NCBI GenBank assembly: GCA_900768045.1
Contig: CAAGBL010000045.1
Location: 3,435-67,434 of the forward strand
DNA: 64,000 bases
Direction of reading: 5' to 3'
From: an uncultured Alistipes sp.
GTDB lineage: Bacteria; Bacteroidota; Bacteroidia; Bacteroidales; Rikenellaceae
Within the stretch, counting starts at the first letter, position 1. Every line of letters starts with the position of its first letter. Shown here in pieces: positions 24,068-31,365 of the stretch. The position numbers and the translations under genes are program-made. The notes under the pieces were generated by a model that worked only from the letters and a program-made list of their open reading frames with translations, was not told where the DNA came from and ran no database searches.

Positions 24068-25510
24068 CTACTCTCCCTTGCGTGAGAATGCCCACAAGCC
24101 GAGAATGCTGAGTGCTGCGTTTACGATAAGTATCTCATAGCTAAAGGCATATCCAGCGAACCAATTGGTGGCATTTGCGGATATGAGGTAGCTTATGGCG
24201 GGCGATGCAAGGGCTATGATAGGTATTGCCCAGCCACGCACCGAGCGCTTGCTCATAAGTCCAAATGCGAACATGCCGAGGAGCGGGCCGTAGGTGTAGC
24301 TTGCCATAGTAAATATCAGCGTGATGACGCCCGCACTGCTCCAGCGGCCAAACGCCATTATCACGCCACACATCATCAGTGCTATGGCAATATGCACATA
24401 TCTACGCACCTTGTTAACACTCTCGGTATTGCCATTATATCCGAGTATATCTATTGTAAATGACGTTGTTAGTGCTGTTAGCGCTGAGCCTGCCGACGAG
24501 TATGTCGAGGCAACAAGGCCAAGTAGGAAGGCGACGCCTACGATGGTGGGGAGTCCACACTCGATAGCAACGAAACCGAAGAGGTCGTCGCCACGCTCAA
24601 CGCTCAGACCTCGGCTATCAATGAAGGTGTAGAGCAGCGTGCCAAGCGACAGGAATAGGGCTATGACAACAGCTTGTATAACAATAGATTGCATCATACT
24701 ACGTTGCGCATCACGCTGGTTGCGACACGACAACATCGTCTGCATCATATCCTGATCCAAGCCAGTCATTGCCACAACGAGGAATATGCCCGCCACAAAC
24801 TGCTTCCAGAAGTAGCGCCTATCGAGAGGATTATCAAAAAACAATATTTGCGAGTAGTCGCTTCTGTGTATGGTGCTTAGTGCCTCGCCAATGTTGAGGT
24901 CTAATGCTTTGATAACGAAGGTGATACATAAGACGATGCTGCTCACCATAAGTATTGTCTTGACCATCTCAATCCACACCACAGCCTTCACGCCGCCACG
25001 CCGTGTGTAGAGCCACACGAGCGTCATCATAATCAATGCATTCGCCCAGAAGGGTATGCCCCAGCGTTCGTAGAGCAGCCCCTGAAGCACGGCGCATATA
25101 ACAAAGGCACGTAGCGATGCCGAGAGTAGCTTCGATATGAAGAAGAGCCATGCTCCCGTGCGTTGTGCTGTGAGGTTGAAGCGCTTGTTGAGATATTCGT
25201 ATAGCGACACTACGCCCGTGCGGTAGTATAGCGGAATGAGCATAAAGGCGATGATGATATATCCGACGAAGAATCCGAGTGTTGTTTGCAGATAGCTGAA
25301 GCCGTCCGCCGCCACCGTGCCTGGCACCGAGATATATGTGACGCCCGACATTGCTGCGCCCACCATGGCTATTGCCGCCACGCCACGTGGGGTGTTGCGA
25401 CCTGCCGTGAAGAACGATGCCGAGTTGCCACCACGAGATGTCAGCCATGCCACGCCAAAGAGTATGGCGAGGTACGTAGCAAGTGTTATGACGATAGCTC
25501 CTAAGCCCAT
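24068..25510 (-). CDS. Sodium:solute symporter (SSS family)
   Basis: A 480-residue polytopic membrane protein with about 13 hydrophobic helices. It carries SSS-family signatures: FFTAGRNTPRGVAAIAMVGA near the N-terminus, SGVTYISVPGTVAADG and a late segment LGLVASTYSSAGSALTAL that contributes to the sodium site. It would import an organic solute with sodium. The substrate cannot be named from sequence. It starts 2 bases downstream of the COG2509 flavoprotein stop, so the two are co-transcribed. The pairing is not one I can interpret. Confidence 0.85.
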   Translation of the reverse strand: MGLGAIVITLATYLAILFGVAWLTSRGGNSASFFTAGRNTPRGVAAIAMVGAAMSGVTYISVPGTVAADGFSYLQTTLGFFVGYIIIAFMLIPLYYRTGVVSLYEYLNKRFNLTAQRTGAWLFFISKLLSASLRAFVICAVLQGLLYERWGIPFWANALIMMTLVWLYTRRGGVKAVVWIEMVKTILMVSSIVLCITFVIKALDLNIGEALSTIHRSDYSQILFFDNPLDRRYFWKQFVAGIFLVVAMTGLDQDMMQTMLSCRNQRDAQRSMMQSIVIQAVVIALFLSLGTLLYTFIDSRGLSVERGDDLFGFVAIECGLPTIVGVAFLLGLVASTYSSAGSALTALTTSFTIDILGYNGNTESVNKVRRYVHIAIALMMCGVIMAFGRWSSAGVITLIFTMASYTYGPLLGMFAFGLMSKRSVRGWAIPIIALASPAISYLISANATNWFAGYAFSYEILIVNAALSILGLWAFSRKGE

Positions 25511-25512
25511 TT

Positions 25513-27078
25513 TTATAGGTTGTTTGCCTTGCAGTAGCGGGCCACAGCATCAGCAACACGCTCGCCGTCGAGGGCTGCCGAGACAATGCCTCCTGCATAT
25601 CCTGCACCCTCGCCCGCAGGGAATAAGCCGGCTACCTCGGTGTGCATAAGTGACTCAGCATCACGGGGAATGCGTACTGGTGTTGATGTTCGTGACTCCA
25701 CGCCCACAACGATAGCCTCGTCCGAGACGAAGCCTCGCATCTTGCGACCAAACGTTGCGATGCCACTGCGTAGGCGAGAGCCTATCTCCTCGGGCATCCA
25801 TAGGTCGAGGCGTGAGGCCTTAAGACCGGGGATATATGATGTGCGTGGTAGTGAGTGTGAGGCACGTCCTGCCACGAAGTCAGATACACGTTGTGCTGGT
25901 GCCACCTGTCTGTCGCCACTATGTAGGCGTGCAAGCTCCTCGAACTGCTGCTGATAGCGTAGTCCTGCAAGCTCGCCCCACTGCTCGCGGAGGTGTGCAA
26001 AATCCTCGAGGCGCACCTCGGTTACGAGTCCCGAGTTGGCGAATGCCGAGTTACGACCACTTGGCGACATGCCGTTTACCACCGACTGCGTTGCGTCGGT
26101 CATGGCTGGTACGATGAAGCCTCCAGGACACATGCAGAAGGAGTATACGCCACGGCCAGCCTCCTGACTAACAAGCGAATAGCTTGCTGCAGGGAGCCAC
26201 TCGCCACGCTCCTCACGATGATACTGTATGCTGTCGATAAGTCGCTGTGGGTGCTCTATGCGCACGCCCATAGCAAAGGGCTTCGCCTCAATGGCTATAC
26301 CCTGGTCGTAGAGCATCTCGTAGATGTCACGTGCTGAATGTCCTGTGGCAAGCACCACAGCAGCACCCTCTATTGTTGTGTCGCCCACCTTAACGCCCGT
26401 GATGCGGCCACGCTTGAGCACGAAGCCCGAAACACGGCTCTCGAACAATACCTTGCCACCATGCTCGGTGATGGTGCGACATATGTTCGATATGATGCGT
26501 GGTAGCTTGTCTGTGCCAATGTGGGGGTGTGCCTCGTAGAGGATTGTGGGGTTGGCACCATGCCATACGAGAGTCTGCAATGCCTTGTTGTAGTCGCCAC
26601 GCTTCTTACTGCGTGTGAAGAGCTTACCATCAGAGAATGTTCCTGCGCCACCCTCGCCAAAGGCGTAGTTCGAGTTGGGGTTGATGTCGCCACCACGATT
26701 AATCTGCGCAATGTCGTGCTTGCGTGATAGCACAGACTTACCACGCTCCAAGAGTATAGGCTTGTAGCCGAGCTCTATGAGGCGTAGCGAGGCGAACAAT
26801 CCCGCAGGGCCCGAGCCCACGACAATAACCTCTGTGCCATGCTCCACCGATGGATAGTCGAAGTGTAGCGGTGCTGGCTGTGGTTCCTGGTCAACATATA
26901 TCTCGAGCGTAAGGTTTACCTTCGCCATGCGCTGGCGAGCATCTATCGAGCGCTTAACGACACGTGCCAGGGCGATGTCGCTCTGACGAATGCTTAGCGT
27001 GCGGGCAGCCTGTGCGATATAGAATTTCTCGTCGGCAGCCTGCTTTGGCGATAGCTGCAAGGTAATTGTCTTTGGCAT
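25513..27078 (-). CDS. FAD-dependent oxidoreductase of the COG2509 type
   Basis: A 521-residue cytoplasmic flavoprotein. An N-terminal domain of about 85 residues precedes the dinucleotide motif VVGSGPAGLFASLRL. Then come YAFGEGGAGTFSDGKLFTR, VLATGHSARDIYEML and, near the C-terminus, LFPAGEGAGYAGGIVSAALDG. This arrangement is that of the widely conserved COG2509 dehydrogenases whose substrate is unknown. First gene of a two-gene unit with the symporter. Confidence 0.85.
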   Translation of the reverse strand: MPKTITLQLSPKQAADEKFYIAQAARTLSIRQSDIALARVVKRSIDARQRMAKVNLTLEIYVDQEPQPAPLHFDYPSVEHGTEVIVVGSGPAGLFASLRLIELGYKPILLERGKSVLSRKHDIAQINRGGDINPNSNYAFGEGGAGTFSDGKLFTRSKKRGDYNKALQTLVWHGANPTILYEAHPHIGTDKLPRIISNICRTITEHGGKVLFESRVSGFVLKRGRITGVKVGDTTIEGAAVVLATGHSARDIYEMLYDQGIAIEAKPFAMGVRIEHPQRLIDSIQYHREERGEWLPAASYSLVSQEAGRGVYSFCMCPGGFIVPAMTDATQSVVNGMSPSGRNSAFANSGLVTEVRLEDFAHLREQWGELAGLRYQQQFEELARLHSGDRQVAPAQRVSDFVAGRASHSLPRTSYIPGLKASRLDLWMPEEIGSRLRSGIATFGRKMRGFVSDEAIVVGVESRTSTPVRIPRDAESLMHTEVAGLFPAGEGAGYAGGIVSAALDGERVADAVARYCKANNL

Positions 27079-27110
27079 ATAGTCTATCCTCTAAAAGTCA
27101 ATAAATCACA

Positions 27111-27118
27111 CAAAGATA
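27111..27118 (-). promoter_or_regulatory. Promoter -7 box of the flavoprotein-symporter operon
   Basis: TATCTTTG on the minus strand, 33 bases before the ATG at 27078. Confidence 0.6.
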
Positions 27119-27137
27119 GAAAAAAATGCTTGAAAAG

Positions 27138-27168
27138 TTGTGTATATTATAAAAAGTTTCTATATTTG
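27138..27168 (+). promoter_or_regulatory. tRNA-Leu promoter
   Basis: TATATTTG at 27161-27168 with a TTGTG element about 19 bases upstream; transcription would start some 40 bases before the mature tRNA. Confidence 0.65.
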
Positions 27169-27214
27169 CACCGCTAAACGACACCAGGCACGGTGTTTCG
27201 GAAAGCAAGATCCT

Positions 27215-27296
27215 GCGGATATGGTGTAATTGGTAGCCACGTCAGACTTAGGATCTGATGCCGAGAGGCGTGGGGGTTCGAGTCCCTTTATCCGCA
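27215..27296 (+). tRNA. tRNA-Leu, anticodon UAG
   Basis: The acceptor stem pairs GCGGATA (27215-27221) with TATCCGC (27289-27295), with A as discriminator. The anticodon arm is TCAGA-CTTAGGA-TCTGA, giving anticodon TAG. A long variable arm (GCCGAGAGGC) marks a class II tRNA, and the T-arm loop is GTTCGAGTCCC. CCA is not encoded. Confidence 0.96.
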
Positions 27297-27305
27297 CAGG
27301 TTTTT

Positions 27306-27339
27306 AAGACGAGCAACTTTGTTGCTCGTCTTTTTTTGT
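27306..27339 (+). terminator. Terminator of tRNA-Leu
   Basis: AAGACGAGCAAC and GTTGCTCGTCTT form a 12-bp stem with a TTT loop, followed by seven T. A related, degenerate inverted copy (AAGACG...CGTCTT) lies at 27379-27404. Confidence 0.9.
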
Positions 27340-27410
27340 GCGTATATGTTTGAGCAAGCTCACATAAGCACAAAAAAAAGACGTAGCCTATGGCTATTCG
27401 TCTTAAAAAC

Positions 27411-27543
27411 CACACAAAGGGGCTCGAACTTTGGCGGGGGTTGAGCCGATATGATAGTGATTTATTGCTCGGGCTTATGCCCTGCGCTTATTTTTTGAGG
27501 TATCGGCTCTACGGCTCCCGCCGTTCGAGTCCCTATGTGTTGT
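27411..27543. repeat. Large palindrome P1 with tRNA T-arm-like ends
   Basis: The left arm starts CACACAAAGGGGCTCGAAC and the right arm ends GTTCGAGTCCCTATGTGTTG. These ends pair, and the pairing continues through GGCGGG/CCCGCC and GAGCCGATA/TATCGGCTC. GTTCGAGTCCC equals the T-loop strand of the neighbouring tRNA-Leu. No gene lies in 27297-27833. Confidence 0.7.
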
Positions 27544-27772
27544 GCGGATAAAGGGACTCGCACTGACTGTGGCGGCTCGGCAGACTTATCGGCGGTGGTT
27601 GATTGTGCGAGTTGCTACGCAACAACGAATATAGGGCGAGTGTTAGCGACCCAAGCAAGCTTGGAGCTAACACTCGCCCCATATTCCACACCTTCGGTAT
27701 CTCCGCCCAATCAAACCACCTTGGTCTGCTCTCGCTCTGCTGACCGCAGTTCGAGTCCCAGGTAGTGCTGAC
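27541..27772. repeat. Large palindrome P2 with inverted tRNA-Leu 3' end
   Basis: The left end GTGCGGATAAAGGGACTCG (27542-27560) is the exact reverse complement of tRNA-Leu positions 27279-27297. The right end is CAGTTCGAGTCCCAGG. Pairing continues through GGTGGTTGATTG/CAATCAAACCACC and AGGGCGAGTGTTAGC/GCTAACACTCGCCC around 27640-27680. Confidence 0.75.
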
Positions 27773-27833
27773 ATCTAATGATATATATACAATTTGCCTA
27801 TTGTTGTAATTGTCTGTTAAACAAACATTATGA

Positions 27834-28277
27834 TTAGCATCTAAACGACCTGGCTCCATTTCCTACAGGTATAGCGCCATATCTTTTTGCAAAAGCCTCA
27901 ATTAGGAAAGATTCAAGATTCTTTGAGGCTTGCGTTCCAGCTGTATAGAAACAGTACACTTTTGCACCAAAGGCTCTCATATAGCTATATCTTGAAGGAT
28001 AGTGCTGCGGAGGATGATTAAATTCACATACATCAGTATAATTTTTATAATGGCGACTTAATCGTTTTTTCAAATTGTCAGACTTACCTATATACATTAT
28101 TTTTGACTCACCATCAGGATATGGGAAATGCTGTCTTTGTGATACTATGATATATGCACCAGGTCTTTCTTCGATAGCCGATAAATCCACATTATTAAAA
28201 TCAGGGATTTCATAATCAATGTCATTTTTTACAGGTCTAAATCCATCTGTTGTTAGAAATCGCAATTCATTCTTCAT
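27834..28277 (-). CDS. GIY-YIG domain protein
   Basis: A 147-residue protein with the GIY-YIG nuclease pattern. GAYII is at residues 40-44, MYIGKSDNLKKRLSRH is at 61-76 (with the conserved arginine), and a later ESFLIEAFAKRYG helix carries the metal-binding glutamate. It could be a stand-alone DNA-cutting domain or a non-mobile structural relative. The ATG at 28277 is chosen because the alternative at 28331 lies inside the upstream ncRNA terminator. Its A+T content is visibly higher than that of neighbouring genes. With its position beside tRNA-Leu and palindromes, this suggests acquired DNA. Confidence 0.75.
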   Translation of the reverse strand: MKNELRFLTTDGFRPVKNDIDYEIPDFNNVDLSAIEERPGAYIIVSQRQHFPYPDGESKIMYIGKSDNLKKRLSRHYKNYTDVCEFNHPPQHYPSRYSYMRAFGAKVYCFYTAGTQASKNLESFLIEAFAKRYGAIPVGNGARSFRC

Positions 28278-28302
28278 AACATGAGTTTTAATAGGGTTAA
28301 TA

Positions 28303-28452
28303 AAAAAGCGTGCACTTATCCTGCACGCCATCTAGGGCTACCACACCCTATACACTCCTACAGGTAAGCACACGCTAAGTGTACAAACCCAATGGAGTCA
28401 TTATGCCTATTCAAAATCAGTGTGGTAGTTCGATGGCGATTAGGCAAATATG
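28303..28452 (-). ncRNA. Structured ncRNA, rod-shaped, 6S RNA-like
   Basis: On the minus strand a consensus -7 box (TATATTTG, 28458-28465) precedes about 150 bases that fold as one rod. The terminal stem is CGCCATC/GATGGCG and then CTACCACAC/GTGTGGTAG. An asymmetric internal bubble of about 22 and 8 bases follows, then CTCC/GGAG and an apical hairpin GTACAC-TTA-GTGTGC. It ends in the terminator GCGTGCA/TGCACGC plus six T (28307-28327). A rod with a large central bubble is the architecture of 6S RNA, which binds RNA polymerase. The family name is a suggestion from shape only. Confidence 0.6.
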
Positions 28453-28457
28453 TATCG

Positions 28458-28489
28458 CAAATATAACAATCTTTTGATTATTATACAAG
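28458..28489 (-). promoter_or_regulatory. Promoter of the rod-shaped ncRNA
   Basis: TATATTTG on the minus strand at 28458-28465, with CTTG (28486-28489) at 20-base spacing. Confidence 0.65.
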
Positions 28490-28522
28490 AGAGGTTCTCT
28501 ATTTTTTATCTACGGCATAATA

Positions 28523-28558
28523 TTAGTGGCTGCTCGAAACTTGTCGAACAGCCACTAA
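28523..28558 (-). terminator. Hairpin after the sialidase gene
   Basis: TTAGTGGCTG pairs with CAGCCACTAA (28523-28532 with 28549-28558), 22 bases past the sialidase stop. No T-run follows directly, so it may be a 3' stabiliser. Confidence 0.5.
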
Positions 28559-28579
28559 GTTATTTATCTTCGGTTGTGC

Positions 28580-29914
28580 CTACTTGCGGTAGGTGTATTT
28601 GCCCTCGGTCAAATCCTCGATGTCGAAGCACTCATAAACGATAGTATAGCCGCCGTAGGCGAGGTTTGATGTGCCGTGGGTCTCCTCCTCATAGAGGAAG
28701 CCGAGGCGGTTATCTCTCTGCCATGTCATGGTTGAGTAGGCCGAGTTGAGTTTTGTAACCTGCACTACGCCGTCCCAGCCCTGTGCTACGTCGTCTGATG
28801 AGATGTAGTCCTCGAACTCGTCAGCAAGCTCCTTATAATAAATGCCCACATTCTTGCGGTTAGGGCCGAGAGGCACCGACTGCAACAAGATGTGCATAGG
28901 CTCGTTGTCGGCAATGCGAGTTACAGGAATGAGCATAACCTCGCCATTTGTCGAGTTCTCCTTCGACTCAACGCCATTGTTCGTAGCGCCCGAGAATGCT
29001 GCTGTGCCCCATGTGCCAGTACCACTATTTACATCGGTATATGTGAATAGGTTATAGTAGCGGCCATTGTTATAGCGTGAGCTGATAAGAATTGTGCCAT
29101 TGGGAAGCTCCTCAACCTTAGGTTCGTCGGCAGTTTTGTAAACGGCTGGCTCATTGATGTTTCCGAGCACCTTCCACGACATGCCGAAGTCGTCAGAGAA
29201 GAGAACATAGTTCATGTGATTGGTATACTTATCACGCACCAAAACGGCGCAGTACAAGCGGTAGTACTCTCCAACCTTTGTCATGCGGCTCTGCATGATA
29301 CGTCCCGAAGCCACGAACATCGAGCGCACTGGGCCGTATGTCGATTTGTCGAACTGCGAGTAGATAGACTCGGCGATATCCTCGGGAGCACTCCATGTCT
29401 TACCACAATCCACTGAGTAGAAGCGTGCTATGTTCTGGTGGTTGTGGCGTGTGCCATTTTGGAACGATACGTTGCCCGCACACGACAATACAAGAACTCG
29501 GCTTGACTCTCTATCTGCCACGATGCATGGGTCGCCAAAACCCACATTCATAAAGTCGGGCGACTTATCTCCCTTACCCTCGATAAGGGGCATGATGTCG
29601 CTCCATGTGTTGCCGTTGTCGTGCGATAGGCGGTAGTGTAGGTCGATACGTCCCTTATCCGTTACGCCAATATCGGTGCCACTGTGGCGGTAGTCGGCAA
29701 CGGCGATAAGTGTGCCATCGTTAGCTGTGGCGAGCGCAGGGATACGATAAGGAATATCCGTGGGGTTAAGCAGTGGGAATACCTCGAAGCGCTCGGCTGC
29801 AGGCTTCTGGGGCTCTGGCTCAGGCTCAGGGGTAGGTGCTTCGGGCGGTGTGCAGCTACAAGCAAATGTAGCTATGCTACACAATACTGCCCATAACATG
29901 TTGATATTACGCAT
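28580..29914 (-). CDS. Exo-alpha-sialidase (GH33-type), lipoprotein
   Basis: A 444-residue enzyme that would release terminal sialic acids from host glycans. The signal peptide ends in a lipobox (ATFACSC). A proline/glutamate-rich spacer follows and then the sialidase propeller. The arginine motif YRIPALATANDGTL is near residue 60. Asp-boxes are visible as SHDNGNTW, SVDCGKTW and SDDFGMSW. Later residues include ISSRYNNGRYYN and LGFLYEEE with the catalytic-type tyrosine/glutamate. It is probably anchored at the outer membrane or cell surface. It is followed closely by nothing on its strand; upstream 9 bases away is an SDR gene. Confidence 0.9.
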   Translation of the reverse strand: MRNINMLWAVLCSIATFACSCTPPEAPTPEPEPEPQKPAAERFEVFPLLNPTDIPYRIPALATANDGTLIAVADYRHSGTDIGVTDKGRIDLHYRLSHDNGNTWSDIMPLIEGKGDKSPDFMNVGFGDPCIVADRESSRVLVLSCAGNVSFQNGTRHNHQNIARFYSVDCGKTWSAPEDIAESIYSQFDKSTYGPVRSMFVASGRIMQSRMTKVGEYYRLYCAVLVRDKYTNHMNYVLFSDDFGMSWKVLGNINEPAVYKTADEPKVEELPNGTILISSRYNNGRYYNLFTYTDVNSGTGTWGTAAFSGATNNGVESKENSTNGEVMLIPVTRIADNEPMHILLQSVPLGPNRKNVGIYYKELADEFEDYISSDDVAQGWDGVVQVTKLNSAYSTMTWQRDNRLGFLYEEETHGTSNLAYGGYTIVYECFDIEDLTEGKYTYRK

Positions 29915-29923
29915 GATTCTTGA

Positions 29924-30670
29924 CTATTTACGGTAAGTATAATAAGCTCCTGCCTGGCATGTAGGCATTAGCACGATGTCGTTTACGTTCATGTGTGCTG
30001 GGAGGTTGAGCATCCAGTGTATTGCCTCGGCAATATCCTCGCCCTGCAACGCCTCGACACCACGATATACGCCCTCAGCACGCTCCTTGTCGCCATGGAA
30101 GCGCACCTCCGAGAACTCGGTTTCGACCATTCCTGGGCGCACCTCGCCAACCTTGATGCCTGCCGAGAGAAGGTCGGCACGCATAGCCATCGAGATAGCG
30201 TGCACGGCATGCTTCGAGGCGCAATATACTGCGCCATTCTCGTATGGCTCAGTGCCCGCAATCGAGCCGATGTTGATGATGTGGCCACCCTTGCCCGCCT
30301 CGACCATAGCGCCGCTGATGATCTTTGTAACATAGAGCAAGCCCTTGACGTTGGTGTCGATCATTGCGTTCCAGTCACGTGAGTCGCCCTTGTCGATATG
30401 CTCCAATCCTGCTGCAAGACCTGCGTTGTTTACAAGAATATCTACACGGCCAAGTGGCTTGAGGTGCTCGATGCACTCAGCCTCCGAGCGCACGTCGAAG
30501 TGGAGTGTAAGACACTCAGCGCCCTTGGCCTCGACCTCTGCCTTGAGTGCCTCGAGGCGCTCCTTGCGGCGACCAGTGATGATAATCTCGGTGTTTGGTT
30601 CAGCAAGGCGTAGTGCTGTGGCACGACCAATGCCTGATGTAGCTCCGGTAATAAGAATACGTTTTTTCAT
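29924..30670 (-). CDS. Short-chain dehydrogenase/reductase (YdfG-like)
   Basis: A 248-residue classical SDR with TGATSGIGRATALRLAE at the N-terminus (Rossmann glycine motif). NNAGLAAGLE and the catalytic triad region NIGSIAGTEP...YCASKHAV (Ser, Tyr-x-x-x-Lys) follow. ITGRRKERL points to NADP preference. The sequence type resembles YdfG, which reduces serine/3-hydroxy acids. It is 9 bases upstream of the sialidase on the same strand and probably co-transcribed with it, though no metabolic link is obvious. Confidence 0.85.
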   Translation of the reverse strand: MKKRILITGATSGIGRATALRLAEPNTEIIITGRRKERLEALKAEVEAKGAECLTLHFDVRSEAECIEHLKPLGRVDILVNNAGLAAGLEHIDKGDSRDWNAMIDTNVKGLLYVTKIISGAMVEAGKGGHIINIGSIAGTEPYENGAVYCASKHAVHAISMAMRADLLSAGIKVGEVRPGMVETEFSEVRFHGDKERAEGVYRGVEALQGEDIAEAIHWMLNLPAHMNVNDIVLMPTCQAGAYYTYRK

Positions 30671-30755
30671 CTTATAATAGTTTTAGTATATATTTTCTTG
30701 GTTACAAATTTATAAAATTTATTGTTTATAGCGTCATGGTGCCACAAAAATTTAT

Positions 30756-30763
30756 TAACTTTG
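30756..30763 (+). promoter_or_regulatory. apt-recG promoter -7 box
   Basis: TAACTTTG, 24 bases upstream of the apt ATG. Confidence 0.55.
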
Positions 30764-30787
30764 TACGTTTTACTAACAACACATACA

Positions 30788-31348
30788 ATGAAAGAGGTAC
30801 TAAAATACTACAAAGACTTCCCAAAGGAGGGCATTATATTTGTGGATATTATTCCATTCTTGCAGAATAAGGCGGTGTTCAAAGAGCTTACAAAGGCCGT
30901 GGCTGAGGCTTGCACCTCGGCGAACATCATTGCCCCTGAGGCTCGTGGCTTCCTATTCGCAGCTCCACTCCTTACCGAGGCTGACCACGTCGAGAATATC
31001 GTTCCTGTGCGCAAGAGCGGTAAGCTCCCATTTGCCGAGGGCGACCTCCACGAGGTGCTTATCGAGAAGGAGTATGGCTTCGACAAGCTATATTATCGCC
31101 GAAGCGACATCGCTGCGGGTAAGCCCGTTGGCGATAAGTTCGAGGTGACTATCCTCGATGATGTGCTCGCTACGGGTGGCACTGCCGAGGGCTTGGCTCA
31201 GTCACTCGAGAGCCAGACAATCGAGGTTGAGGGTAAGAGCTACGGCATCAAGGTCAAGGAGTTTGTCTTCATCGTAGAGATTGAGGAGCTTGGTGGTGCT
31301 GCACGCCTTGAGAAGATTGCCCCAGTGAAGTCTATCACAAAGATTTAA
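30788..31348 (+). CDS. apt: Adenine phosphoribosyltransferase-type protein
   Basis: The 186-residue protein has the PRPP-binding loop VTILDDVLATGGTAEGLA and the early motif PEARGFLFAAPLL, as in adenine phosphoribosyltransferase, which salvages adenine to AMP. FPKEGIIFVDIIPFL matches the family start. It is slightly longer than the usual 170-175 residues owing to an insertion near residue 155 (VEGKSYGIKVKEF). The ATG at 30788 is chosen; the one at 30722 lies upstream of the promoter box. recG follows after 17 bases. Confidence 0.85.
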   Translation: MKEVLKYYKDFPKEGIIFVDIIPFLQNKAVFKELTKAVAEACTSANIIAPEARGFLFAAPLLTEADHVENIVPVRKSGKLPFAEGDLHEVLIEKEYGFDKLYYRRSDIAAGKPVGDKFEVTILDDVLATGGTAEGLAQSLESQTIEVEGKSYGIKVKEFVFIVEIEELGGAARLEKIAPVKSITKI

Positions 31349-31365
31349 GATAATCCATTTCAGCG

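Noticed and set aside
27411..27772. P1 and P2 as additional tRNA genes
   Set aside because: Only T-arm-like ends are present; no anticodon arm, D arm or acceptor pairing can be formed.
28303..28331. Longer start of the GIY-YIG gene at 28331
   Set aside because: It would lie within the stem and T-run of the upstream ncRNA terminator; the ATG at 28277 avoids this and keeps the whole domain.
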